DNA of 64,000 nucleotides from Eleusine coracana subsp. coracana (Eukaryota; Streptophyta; Magnoliopsida; Poales; Poaceae). Below the pieces are notes generated by a model that saw only the letters and a program-made list of their open reading frames with translations, searched no databases and was not told the DNA's origin. The stretch is from assembly GCA_032690845.1 (NCBI GenBank), contig CM064430.1, positions 46,845,882-46,909,881 on the forward strand. The letters are read 5' to 3'. Position 1 is the first letter of the stretch. Each line of letters opens with the position of its first letter. Shown here one piece after another: positions 44,672 to 54,979 of the stretch. Made by a program: the position numbers and the translations under genes.

Positions 44672-46260
44672 CTAGGGTGCAGCGGGTTGTACGGAGTTGA
44701 TCTCGCATAGCTCTAGCTTTTGCTTGCGCTTGGACGTGTAGGCATTTGGGCCTCTGATGATGAAGTTGACTTCCTTCCGAGGCTCCTGGAACTCTCCATC
44801 TTCGTCCTTGTCGCCACTATCCTCAGGCTTGTCTTTGTTGTTGCGCCTCGGTAGGTCTTTAGCCACCTTTAGCGCGGCAGTTGCAATGCCTTTCAGATTG
44901 TAGCAATCCTTCGCCTTGTGGTTTCCCTTTGGGTGCCATAGGCACGGGCCACTGAGTAAATTGTCCATGGTCGGTTGGCCTGCCCGGTGAGTTTTCCTCG
45001 ACCGGTCTACTGCCACGACCAAGTTATCAGTCTTTCGCTTCTTGTCCTTCTTGGAGGACTCTGGCTTGTCCGAGTGCTTCTCCTTGCCTTTGCCTCGGAT
45101 GTCGTATAGGGCTGACTCTCCGGATGTGAATTTATCCGCAATCTCGAAGCACTCCCGCGCAGTCAACTTGAGATCATGATTCTGCCGACCGATCTCCCGA
45201 ACCAGCTCATCACTCGAGACCCCTCCTTGGAAGGCTGTGATAACCTACTGATCTGGTATATTGGGGATTTCGGTCTTCTTGGCATAGAACCTTTTGATGT
45301 AGTCGTGTAGCGGTTCATCAGCTTTCTGCTTGATCCGAGTGAGGTCAAAGTGGTTGCCCGACCGGTTGCAAGTAGCTTGGAAGCTTTCTATAAACTTCCT
45401 GTTGAGGTCTCCCCATGATGAGATTGACTCATACGGTAGGGATGTAAGCCAAATCCGAACGGCTGGCTCAAGGCAGACCGATAGATAGGTGGCCATTACA
45501 AAGGTGTCGCCCCCCAATCGACCGAATTGCCGTGCTGTTTAGCTGTAGCCACTCCTATGGGTTGGTTTGACCATCATATTTTTTGATCTGAACCGGCTTG
45601 AAACCCTTAGGCCACCATGCGATACGAAGCTTTGGTACATAAGCCTTGATCCCGTTGAATCCATCATTAGGAGAGGTCGACCTCCTTTAGTTTTGGCTGG
45701 AAGGCCGAGGTGGTGAAGGCGCATGGTGATTATGGCGAGGGCCAATGTCATCATGATGACGACGCCGGTTGTCTTCATCATTATCCTCGCGCTGATCCCA
45801 ATTGTCACGTCGACATCAATCGTCACGGTTTTCTCTCGGAGGGGTATTGCACCGTCGGTCGTCCCGTCGGTCTTCGCGGCGGTCGTCTGTCCTCCGGTTG
45901 CGTCGCTCCTCCTCGTGGCACCGGTTATCCCGAACCCGCTCCTGGGTACGAGAGTTTATGGCTTCTTGATCGTCATGAGGTTTCATGGAATCCCTCAAGT
46001 CGTTCGATGATCATCGCGCCATTTCTCACGAGAAGTTACGTGGCTGGAACTAGCTATTGATCGTGATTCATCTCTAGATTTGTCCAGAGCGGCGGCTGCT
46101 TTTAGCATAGCTACTGCCCTTGTCATCACGGGAGTTTGGTACTGTGCATCTTCCATCAAGGTGTCTAGCAGAGTCTATCTTTGGTACGAGAGTTTATGTT
46201 GTTTTTGGGGGGTGTCATAAACTTTAACGTAATCTACCTCCATCTCCGTTGTCCCCAGGT
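44672..46260 (-). pseudogene. gag of the Tat element
   Basis: The capsid signature ATYLSVCLEPAVRIWLTSLP, NRKFIESFQATCNR and KQKADEPLHDYIKRF lies at 45245-45517. The downstream nucleocapsid has LWHPKGNHKAKDC (a CCHC-like variant, about 44920-44945). The upstream part (45539-46260) is Arg/Asp/Glu-rich and broken into frames. Stops include about 45243 and 45535. Confidence 0.85.
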
Positions 46261-46760
46261 CTAGCCGACGAGCATGGCGAGAACCACGAGATCCTCTTGG
46301 TTGGCGTCGGTGACCGGATGTAGGAGGTACTTTTGAAGGATCATCCTCTTTTTGGCCTTCTCCATCCGCCCGTCATTATCGGCTGGATCCTCGTTCTCCT
46401 CATCATCGTCTCCCATAGATGGGGTCTGACCCTCAACCATATTGATGGCACAAGGATATGGGCATGTAGATCCGTCTAAATCCTCATCAAAGGAGCAGAC
46501 CGACTTGGAGTCGTACCCAGTGGATAGATCTATTTCGCTGAGTCCGAGTGGAATCAGAGCTGGGATTAGATCTGACGGGCTCGGTGATCGCACCATGAAA
46601 TTGGTAGTGGCCAAGTCAGATCGATGATTGTCGAGGCCTAACGCTCCGTTGGAGTCGATGGTGAAGTCGAGCGAACCGAAGGAGATCTTGAAGTCCAGCG
46701 AGTACTGAATGACTGGAATCTCGGCCATCAAAGTCAACGGAGAATCCCAGCGAGCCTTAT
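46261..46760 (-). other. Leader region with acidic open frame, Tat element
   Basis: A frame of 172 codons starts on the PBS and ends at 46261. It is acidic (DDDEENEDPADNDGR) and could be the N-terminal part of gag or a leader ORF. I recognise no domain, and the start is doubtful. Confidence 0.4.
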
Positions 46761-46761
46761 C

Positions 46762-46779
46762 CCCTTCCTGGTGCGCCAA
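46762..46779 (-). other. Primer binding site of the Tat element
   Basis: TTGGCGCACCAGGAAGGG on the minus strand, directly after the LTR end TCTCAACA. It matches the PBS type used by RIRE2-like grass elements. Confidence 0.88.
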
Positions 46780-46780
46780 C

Positions 46781-47179
46781 TGTTGAGACTTGATCTCAGC
46801 AATAATAACATAGGGCTACGTCAAGATTAAGAACTACGATGGTTTAGACACAAGACGCTGAGTTAAACAGGTTCGGGCCCTCTCAATGAGAGTAAAAACC
46901 CTACGTCCTGTGTTCTGTGGTTTGTATTGCTTGTAAGGGGATGTGTTTTGTGTGTGTTGTCTGTGTCCCTTGATGGGGGTACCTTGCTGCCTTATATATC
47001 CGGTTGGGAGGGGGGTTCATGAAGAGTCCTACTCGTAGTCTACAAGGATTAACATAGAAAGTCTATCTCTAATTGCCTTGCGCTCCAAGCCGACTCGGTC
47101 GGTCTCCTTGTTATGGTGCTACCCGGTTGGTTACCGACTTAGGCTTAGCTATGGATACCCGTAAGGCAAGTATTCCACA
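46781..47179 (-). repeat. 5' LTR of the Tat element (399 bp)
   Basis: Plus-strand TGTTGAGACTTG to GTATTCCACA. Contains CCTTATATATCC as a probable LTR TATA region. Pairs with 35869-36263. Confidence 0.95.
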
Positions 47180-47184
47180 CCTCC

Positions 47185-47436
47185 CAAGAGCACTCTAGTT
47201 TTTTAGAGGTCAAAGAGCTCGACCTCCCCGCAATCAATCAATCCTTAATGTCACGATGCGGGATGTGAAGCCGCGACACTACAAGGTTTTCTCATCTCTA
47301 TGGCTCATATACCTTCGGATGACCTATCCATACATTCCCTCCAATTACTTTCGATGCCATGTTGCCGTGGTGTCTTGTATCTCTTCACTTCATCAACAAC
47401 ACGACACTCTTCTCCCTTTGGGCGGAACTTAAAAGA
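47185..47436. other. Athila-like element sequence resuming after the Tat insertion
   Basis: It continues the GGGTTCCCTCCCAAGAG phrase interrupted at 35868. No coding sequence of RT type is found here, so pol is missing and not merely split by the insertion. Confidence 0.7.
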
Positions 47437-48367
47437 CTAGGGAGTCCCACTTATATCAAAGGTTATCTCGCCACTCCCAACATCAATACTTGCCTTTGCT
47501 GTCCTTAAGAAGGGTCTGCCTAAGATCAATGGAGTCCTCGTCCTCCTATCCATATCAAGCACAATAAAATCAATGGGGACGATGTGATCTCCAATTTGAA
47601 CAGGCACATCCTCAGCAATTCCATCCAGGAAGCGTACCGATTGATCGGCTAACTCCAAACACATACCCGTAGGCTCCAGTTTAGGCAAATTAAGACTTGT
47701 GAATATATGACGGGGCATAACACTTACACTCGCCCCAAGATTGCATCAACGCATATAAAATATCCTTGTTCTAATTATGCATTTGATGCTTGGTGATCCA
47801 GGGTCAGGTTTCTTCTCAAGTGCAACATCATTGATTGCCGCCGTAAGTTCTTTAGTAGCCTTCACAACCTACTCGGAAACTAGGGATTTCTTGTTTTGCA
47901 TCATGTCCTTGATGTACTTGGCAGAGATAGGCACTTGAATAGCATCAACAAAAGGGACATTGATATAAAGCTTCTTCATAACATCAACGAACCTTGCAAA
48001 TTGCTCATCGTATTGCCTCGCTCTTTCTTTCTTGGTCAGCAGTTGAGTATCAAGGAACATGGCAGGGCCATGTTACCCTGTTTCCATGCCCTTCTTCAAA
48101 CTAGAGAGGTCGATATCCTCCTCGCGCCGATCGGCGCTATCAGTGAGCCGATCGGTGCCTACAATACTGTTGCGTCGATCGGCGCTAGGTGCGAGCCGAT
48201 CGGCGCGGGTTTTCCTTGCTCTCGCAGTGTGCTCTGGATCTTACGTTTGCTTTCCTGATCGTGTGGCTATTGCCTTCAATTGTTCTGCATACATGGTATT
48301 GCCAGGAATAGCCCCCTTGTTATCTTGAATGGCTTACGATAACTGTCCCATCTGTTGCTCCATAATC
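47437..48367 (-). pseudogene. Protease region of the Athila-like element
   Basis: It shows the protease fold of Athila polyproteins: CNLGASVSVMP, TGMCLELADQSVRFLDGIAEDV, DFIVLDMD and LILGRPFLRTAKASIDV. The active-site Asp (usual CDLGAS) is Asn here, and a stop directly precedes it. The upstream part (47869-48060) has ARQYDEQFARFVDVMKKLYINVPFVDAI, and 48120-48204 carries two pairs of the GCCGATCGGC motif inside what would be a linker. Non-functional. Confidence 0.85.
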
Positions 48368-49620
48368 TTAGTATGCTTCAAAATCTGCTCTCCCAATCTC
48401 TATCACCTTGTCACTAATTCCTCCGAGGATATGATCAATCTCCTTGAAATTAGCTTGGTTGTCTTTGTTGATCTTCTCTTGAACTTGGAAGAACTCATGA
48501 CATTGGAGACGAAGTTGGATTGACTTTTGCATGGACGAGCTAGGAGAGAAAAAACTCCTTTGCTGCTGAAATTGGGGCTTCCATCTACTATTCTTCATAT
48601 ATTCTAGCATCTTCATCTCTTCAGGGCAATCTTTCTGCACATGACCAAATTCTCCACATTCACTACAAGTGGAGCGTGATTCCGCTAGCTTAAGCGACAC
48701 TTCCTTAGGGATATGTTAATTATTATCCAACCTTCTTTGAATGGCATCGAGGCGATTCATAACCAAGTCTTCATGAGTTCTCTCAATCACACTCTTTGCT
48801 ACTCCTTTAGAAGGTTGTAAATTCCTTGAACTTCTCTCACTATCCCATGATTGATTTTCAACTATCAACTTGATCAATTCTTTAGCTTGGGTGGGAGTCT
48901 TTGCCATGAATGAACCCACATCTGCTAAGTGTTGACAAGATAAAATATTGAATCCCATGTAGAATCTCTCAACAACTTCTCCAACTGATAGACCATGATG
49001 AGGGCATGCATCCGTATATTCATTGTATCTTTCTCATGCTTTTCCAATGCTCTCATCAACATTCTGCGTAAATCCAAGAATCTTATTTTTCAAAGCTTGA
49101 GTCTTACCAAGAGTGAAGTATTTGGCCACGAATGCAGCTGCTAAAGCATCCCACACAGTCTTCACTGTGTTTTCCAGACCATTGTACCATTGCTTGGGGC
49201 GTCCAACTAGAGAGAAGGGGAACAGCCGCAGACGTGCTTGATCTCTGATCAATCCCGCTATCTTGAATGTAGTGCAAACTTCAAGGAAGCGCTGCAAGTG
49301 GTGATTGGGATCTTCCGAACCTGTGAACAATTGTTGTGCCACTAATCCAACATACCTCTCTAGTTGGTATGGATGCTGATCTTGAGTTTCTTGGAAATTT
49401 GTCTTAACAACATTAGTCAATTGAGGCTTGAAACAATTAACCAAGGGTAGATCTGCCATCTCCTCTTCTTCTGGATGGTACTGACTGCTTCTCTAGCTAA
49501 ATCTCCAAAGGACTTGCTTCTCTTCTCCGCTATTCTCTTCTTGCATAAGAGCTTTTCTAGATCATCGGTGTAATTAGAGGGTTTATTTGACTTAGGACCA
49601 TCCATACCTGTTAGTTTCAC
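48368..49620 (-). pseudogene. gag of the Athila-like element
   Basis: The capsid core LRLFPFSLVGRPKQWYNGLE and AAAFVAKYFTLGKTQALKNKI is at 49034-49459, with FYMGFNILSCQHLADVGSFM following (48716-48958) and a zinc knuckle CSECGEFGHVQKDC (about 48620-48665). The N-terminus starts near 49617 (MKLTGMDGPKSN). One-base shifts near 49440 and stops at about 49033 and 48715 break it. This type of gag is characteristic of Athila-clade elements. Confidence 0.88.
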
Positions 49621-49704
49621 TTAACAGAATACATGTACTGAAGAGACAAGTAAAGCATAATGACTAAACACTAATACATCAAACAATGTTTAAAAACCTG
49701 CTAT

Positions 49705-49724
49705 GGTCCCCGGCAACGGCGCCA
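49705..49724 (-). other. Primer binding site of the Athila-like element
   Basis: TGGCGCCGTTGCCGGGGACC on the minus strand, 9 nt inside the 5' LTR end. This is the PBS used by Athila-type elements. Confidence 0.88.
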
Positions 49725-49733
49725 GAAAAAGAA

Positions 49734-50029
49734 TGCTTGTTGGTCGTAGTTACGCACCCACTTATATACCGTAAGAACACGATGTAGATTGTAGCACTTT
49801 TCCCTTAAATTGAGTATCTAAGGTTTATCGTATCCATTGGGACCTAAGGGATTATCAAACAAAGTTAACAGTAAAAGATTTAGCCATGGCTACTGTCGAG
49901 TTTGAGTTGTATGAGGGGAGACTGGCCAACACAAAGATGCGTCAGACAACAAATCTGTTGTCGCGCTGATCGGCGCAGGGTTGAGCCGATCGGCACACGG
50001 ATGAATCTAAGCCAAAGTACGCTGGTTAC
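49734..50029 (-). repeat. 5' LTR of the Athila-like element, split by copia
   Basis: It matches 30126-30425 up to GGTTAC. There the 3' LTR continues CGTGTAAG while this copy switches to the copia LTR. The remaining 1.1 kb or so should lie beyond the window. Confidence 0.88.
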
Positions 50030-51949
50030 TGAGAAACCATGTTGAGATGTGCCATGGTTTGCAATATATGTGATGAGTAATTGACTTGAGCGGATTTGGT
50101 GTTTGAGGTAAAATGCAGGAATCCGGGGATTGCATGGGTTTGCATATCATGGTTATGACTAACCAGTGTTGGTGGAGTTATTGATGATGTTGTAGGAGTT
50201 GGAAAATGTGTTTGCTTGTCTCATGATGTGTAGGTGACTAGAGTTAACTTGGTGGTCAACGGTGAGAGGATCGGGCACAAGTAGGAGACTTGGGGCCAGA
50301 TGATCAGGAGGCCGGGTGGAGTCGAGGGTGATCCATACCATACACGTGGAGAGGCAAGGAGCATGGATGGTTTCGCGGTTGAGCCTTAAAACCGTGGTGG
50401 TGATGAAGATGGCGTGTTGACCAAGTCAAGGCGAGCAGGCTGCCGGTGCAAGTAACAAGGGGGTCCGATGACAGGGACCAGGAGAAACTTGCCGGTGGTT
50501 AGGATTGCGGGACAAGGTGACACGCGTTGACATCGAGAAGTCATGTTTTGAGAAGCGTGCAAGGTGGTTTCCCGGTTTGGGCCTCAAAACCGGTGGCGGT
50601 GGTTGGAGGTGCACGTGGCACCATCGCGAAGCTTGCGTCGAGGGCAAGCAACATCGTTAAAGGCTCGATGGCATTCGGGCGACATAGAAGAAGTTGGACG
50701 ATTATGCCCCTGGTGGTAGGTGGGTGTGTTATATTGGTCAAGGGTAGAATTGTCATGTGGACAATAGACCTTGGGCCTATATAAGAAGAGGTGTGGCTGG
50801 TGGAAGAGGTGCCTCTCTTTCCATTAGCCCTGTGTTAGGTATTCATCCAAAGTGCTAGGAGAGGACTTCATGTAAAGAGGAGAGAAGTGAGTGTGTGAGA
50901 GACATTTATTGCTCTTCCAAATAGTGGGAGGAAGAGGGTGGCTTCCGAGCCTTGTATCCATGAATCATGTAAGCACTTTTCCATGATATGAGAAGAATTT
51001 TCATGCTCAAGATTTTCCCCTCTCCCTAAATCCCGAATTTCCTTTTTCTCTATTTTTGAAGCTATTTTCGTGGTGATTTTCGATATCGATTTTGAGTGGG
51101 TTTTGGTACGAATTTCTTGAGGGATTTTCATGCTAGGACATGCCTAAACATTCCTCTATGGATCCTTGGTTGAATCCTAGGCAAGAGCACCCTTGATTTC
51201 GTAGATTTCCTTAAGAACATTCAAACCCTAGAGCTTTTGGTAAATCCTCAGATTCGTGATGAATTCTTGATCTTTTTGTATGATTCCACTTGGAAAAGGA
51301 ACTTCCTACCATGAGACACCTTCTGCCCAAGTTTCGTGATTTTTGGAGAAATTTGGTTAGGTTTTGGTAATTTTTGAGCCAAGTTTCGAGCATAGTTTTT
51401 GGTTCAGGAAAGTGTCAACCGGCACTACCGATTGCCGGACTGGCACTGCCAATGCTTTCGAGCTGTTGCTTCTATGTTCTGAGAATCCCGCACAGGCACT
51501 GCCCGTAGCAGTCACCGACACTGCCAATGAGCTCAGAACCCTGTTTTTGAGATCCTGCACCAGCACTACCGATACTTCCAACTGGCACTGCTGATCTGTC
51601 CTATTTTGATATTTCCAGAGAATTGTTCTGTACCACACCAGCACTGTCGATGGGTGTGACCGGCACTGCCGATGGTGCCAACCGGCACTGCCGATGGCAG
51701 TCCAGTGAGGTTCAGTTTTGTGAAGTTCTTGGCTATTTTGAGTAATCGTTGTTCTTGTTTGTTTCCGCTGTGTACCACTGCTACTGTTGATCACTCCTAA
51801 GGGTAGCATATCACAAGTTGGTGTGTGTAGCCTTGGTGATCGGCTTAGAGGTCGGTTTGGGTTGCAATATGGATATAGGCAAAGTTCTTGTAAAGAATTT
51901 TAATTGGCTCCCATTCACCCCCCCCTCTGGTCGCCTTCTTGGTCCTTCA
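50030..51949 (+). repeat. 5' LTR of the copia element (1920 bp)
   Basis: It begins TGAGAAACC exactly at the break in the Athila-like LTR and ends CCTTCA just before the PBS. The promoter region likely includes GGCCTATATAAGAAGAGG (about 50774). From 51415 to 51700 it contains a repeat array of GGCACTGCC-type motifs. Confidence 0.75.
51415..51700 (+). repeat. Paired GGCACTGCC motifs in the copia LTR
   Basis: Variants of CCGGCACTGCCGAT start (at the GGCACTGCC core) at 51421, 51442, 51495, 51517, 51562, 51584, 51640, 51662 and 51684. Within groups the spacing is 21 or 22 bp; between groups it is 45-56 bp. Sireviruses are known to carry conserved repeats in their LTRs. Confidence 0.8.
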
Positions 51950-51951
51950 AT

Positions 51952-51963
51952 TGGTATCAGAGC
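51952..51963 (+). other. Primer binding site of the copia element
   Basis: TGGTATCAGAGC, complementary to initiator methionine tRNA, the classic plant copia PBS. Confidence 0.95.
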
Positions 51964-52012
51964 CGGTTTGATCACTAGTTGACCTTCACCGACTTTGTGA
52001 TCCGAAGGCGAC

Positions 52013-54489
52013 ATGGATAAGCGCGTGGTTAAGCTGTGGATGTTTGATGGAGAGGACTTCCCCTACTGGAAGTCATGGACCAAGGCTTATCTCCTGAGCC
52101 AAGGCTGTGCAATCTGGGAGATTGTTAAGAAAGACTACCTGATACCTGAGTACCTCAAGAGGGCTGTTGCTCCTGATTTGGCAAGATATGAAAACAACTC
52201 CAAAGCTGTCAATATCCTGCTTTCGGCTCTAGGTAGGAATGAGTATGATCGTTTGCTCATCTTGTAACTACTCATGCTATTTGGGTCAAGCTTTGCACGT
52301 ATCATGAGGGTACAAACCAGGTCAAGTCTATGCGTAAGGATTCTTACAATAGACAGTACCAAACCTTTGCACAAAAACCTGGCGAGTCACTAGATGACAC
52401 TTTTCATAGGTTTGAGGCTATTGTGTGCAACTTGAGGGGTTGTGGTGAACTTGTCTACAATGATAATGATAGAGCTAAACAATTGTTGTATTCTCTTGAT
52501 GAAAATGTTTGGGGGGTTAAGATTGCTGCTTTAGAAGAATCTGCTGATTTCAATACCCTGGATTGTGAGCAATTGTCTAGCAAGCTGAAATCTCATGAAC
52601 TATCTAGGAAGTCTCGTCTTAATCTTTCTATTCCTGCTTCTAGCATGGCTTTGCTGTCTAGCTCTCAGAAGGGTGGTCACAATAGTTCTTCTTATGAAAC
52701 TAATCCCTCACATGACAAGTCTACCTTGGAGTTTGCTTTGTCTTCCCTTGTTGCATCTTCCGATGAATAGATGGAGTGCATTCCTGATGAGGAACTATCC
52801 TTGCTCACAAGGAAGTTCAGGAAGTTCTACAACAACTGGAAGGAAAGACAAGGTGGTGGTTCAAGAACTTGCTTCGAGTATGGTGACCCTAGACAATTCA
52901 TTGCTGACTACCCCAAGAAGACGAAGAAGTCAGGGTACCACGACAACAACACTCAAGACTTCAAGAAGAAGAAGAAGAAGAACCACTTCTACAAGTGAAG
53001 CAAGAACTCCAAGAAGTTTGCTAAGGCAGTTGCACGTGCCTGTGTTGCCGCCTTGAGCGATGTCAACCTCACATCAAGTGATGGCCTCACAAGCTCGGAT
53101 GAGGAGATTGAGAAGTCACGAGTCAAGAGGAAGGACGACTTCACCGGTCTTTGCTTCATGGAAAAGAATGACACCAACACCGACTCTGGCTCCGACTCCG
53201 ACACAAGCGAGGTACCTCCCACTCTCGATGAGCTCTCTTCTGAATTTTATCATTTGCGCAATGTTCTGCTCATGCAAGACGATAAGATTCGCAGTGCTGT
53301 TCGTGAAAGTAGAGAGCTTAGGTCTAAGTTGGAGAGTGCTGATTATGAAATTTCTTCACTTAGGTCTAAGCTTGCTCATGAGGACATTGTTGTTGAGTGT
53401 GAGTCTTGTCAAGTTGTGAAGAATGATTTGAGTCAGAGGGAGAGTGTGCATGCTCAAGTTGCCAGTCAGCTTGAGAGTGCCCTCAAGGAGCTTGATGAGT
53501 TCAAAGCTAGGCCAACACTTTTGGGTGCATGTCAGAAGTGCCCCAAGCTCACAGATGAGTTGGAAGCTCAGTCCCTCAAAGTCAAAGAGCTTGAGTCTAA
53601 GTTGCTTCATGAGACTCGCTCGAAAGTTCTCCCGCCACCATGTGAAGTGTGTATCACCCTCAAGGATAAGCTAGTAATCACTAGGGAGGAAAACAGAGTC
53701 CTAGTTCAGGAGAATGACTATCTTGTGTCTAGGCTTCAGAGAACCCTTGTGAGTGAGGAAAAAATTGAGAGTGACTATCTTGAGTGAAGGAGAGTGCCTC
53801 TAGGTCAACCTATAACTTGGGCTTGGGATTTGAGAGAGTTGACAAGGAGAGTGAGAATGTGGGTAAGTTTGTGCCTAGCTCCAGCTACAAGGATGAGGAA
53901 AATTCCATCAAACCCACCGACACATACTACCCACCCAATCCAAAACCCTCCTTCAACCCAAAACAAACAGAGAAGCCAAAACCTAAGTCTGTCATGCAAA
54001 CCAAGCCTAATCCTAAGGGTGTCTACATTTGCATGTTTTGTGGTCGCAAGGGTCACTTGGATGAATTCTGCTATAGGCGTAAGAGGATTGAGAGGAAGCA
54101 AGCTGTGTTGACTGGGGATGCTTTTTATGATAATTGTGTTGACTTTCAGCCTCGCTCTTTTTCTCGTGCCTATCATGGATAGGGTCATTCCTCAAATGAC
54201 TTTGGTTCATGAAACAGAGGCTTTACACAGTAGCGCTTTGGTGCCCACATTTTCTCTATTGTGGCGAGTATCGCTCGTGTGGATTTGGTTTTCACACTGA
54301 TTATTTCTATTCTTACAATCCAAGGTTCGAGTCGAGACGCTTTGATAGCCCACGTTTTCTCCATTGTGGTTCTCGTCCTATGCGTTCAAATGATAAAGTG
54401 CAAAGAACTATGATGACTTCTATAGGTCGTATGGTTAAGTGCTGGATTCCCAAAAGCTTTATGTCTAACCCCAGCACTGAGCCATCGAT
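52013..54489 (+). pseudogene. gag of the Sirevirus-like copia element
   Basis: The ATG at 52013 begins MDKRVVKLWMFDGEDFPYWK, the copia gag start. It continues through YNRQYQTFAQKPGESLDDTFHR (52330-52770), a first zinc knuckle CFEYGDPRQFIADYP with its second and last Cys changed to Tyr, and a long coiled coil (53053-53787, e.g. RSKLESADYEISSLRSKL). A second zinc knuckle CMFCGRKGHLDEFC lies near 54030-54075, and the end is GRMVKCWIPKSF. Frameshifts near 52255 and 53790 and stops at 52768-52770, 52996-52998 and 54180-54182 inactivate it. The gag assembles particles. Confidence 0.85.
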
Positions 54490-54490
54490 C

Positions 54491-54960
54491 TGTCGATGAT
54501 ACATGCGATCACGGTACCTCACATAGAAGGAAAGCAAGATAGACTCCTACTTGGATATGTATATAGTAGACCGACTAGGATTCCACCATGTAACACTATC
54601 CCACCGGATATATAAGGAGGGGCAGGGGTCCTCCTCAAGGGACGAACAGTAGACAAGCAATAGGGCATCAAACAATAGACAAACTCAACTAGAGATACCG
54701 CACGGGACTTAGATTAGACACAACTAGACAATATCGTCTAGGTCTACCCTCCTCGTCTAGATCTTTAGATCTAGATATATCAATACAAATTCCACAGAAC
54801 ACAGGACATAGGGTTTTTACTCTCATCGAGAGGGCCCGAACTTGTATAAATCGGCGTCTTGTGTTACCATTGTCTCTCGATCTCGCGCATCCCCCTATTC
54901 TACATATAAATCATCATAGGTGAACTACCCTATGTCTATTGCCGAGATTAAGTCTCGACA
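54491..54960 (+). repeat. 5' LTR of the coding-poor gypsy element
   Basis: TGTCGATGATAC to AGTCTCGACA, with a promoter-like GGATATATAAGGAGG at about 54605 and the phrase TTTTTACTCTCATCGAGAGG. That phrase also occurs, in reverse orientation or variant form, in the Tat LTRs of this window. Confidence 0.7.
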
Positions 54961-54979
54961 GTTGGCACGTCAGGAAGGG
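54961..54979 (+). other. Primer binding site of the coding-poor gypsy element
   Basis: TTGGCACGTCAGGAAGGGG directly after the LTR, a variant of the RIRE2-like PBS seen at 46762. Confidence 0.75.

Larger units (their letters stand above)
35869..47179 (-). mobile_element. Tat/RIRE2-like Ty3/gypsy element, structurally complete
   Basis: Both LTRs, PBS and PPT are present and the element is flanked by CCTCC (35864-35868 and 47180-47184), a 5-bp target duplication. Minus-strand order: 5' LTR, PBS, gag, protease, RT, RNase H, a second archaeal-type RNase H, integrase, an antisense gene, PPT, 3' LTR. The dual RNase H and the antisense gene are known Tat-lineage traits (compare Grande gene23). Many in-frame stops show it is dead. 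It is inserted into the Athila-like element. Confidence 0.95.
30126..50029 (-). mobile_element. Athila-like non-autonomous LTR retrotransposon (outer element of the nest)
   Basis: Minus-strand order: partial 5' LTR (50029-49734), primer binding site, gag, protease, then (after removing the nested Tat element) non-coding sequence, an extra ORF, purine tract and 3' LTR (31595-30126). No RT, RNase H or integrase is present anywhere in it, so it must have used proteins from a relative. The rest of the 5' LTR lies beyond the copia insertion, outside the window. Its non-coding parts are studded with paired GCCGATCGGC palindromes. Confidence 0.85.
50030..54490 (+). mobile_element. Sirevirus-like Ty1/copia element, 5' part
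   Basis: A long LTR, a TGGTATCAGAGC primer binding site and a long coiled-coil gag with two zinc knuckles place this in the Sirevirus-type copia group. It is inserted in the Athila-like 5' LTR; the target duplication should be GTTAC (50025-50029) but the far end is outside the window. Its own sequence is cut at about 54490 by another element, so protease, integrase and RT are not seen. Confidence 0.82.

Noticed and set aside
46261..46779. A separate gene starting on the Tat primer binding site
   Set aside because: The open frame begins at a non-ATG codon within the PBS and has no recognisable domain. It is reported only as a leader region.
30357..49994. The repeated palindromes as a CRISPR array or simple satellite
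   Set aside because: They are dispersed over 20 kb in pairs with no constant spacer units. The context is a plant retroelement.
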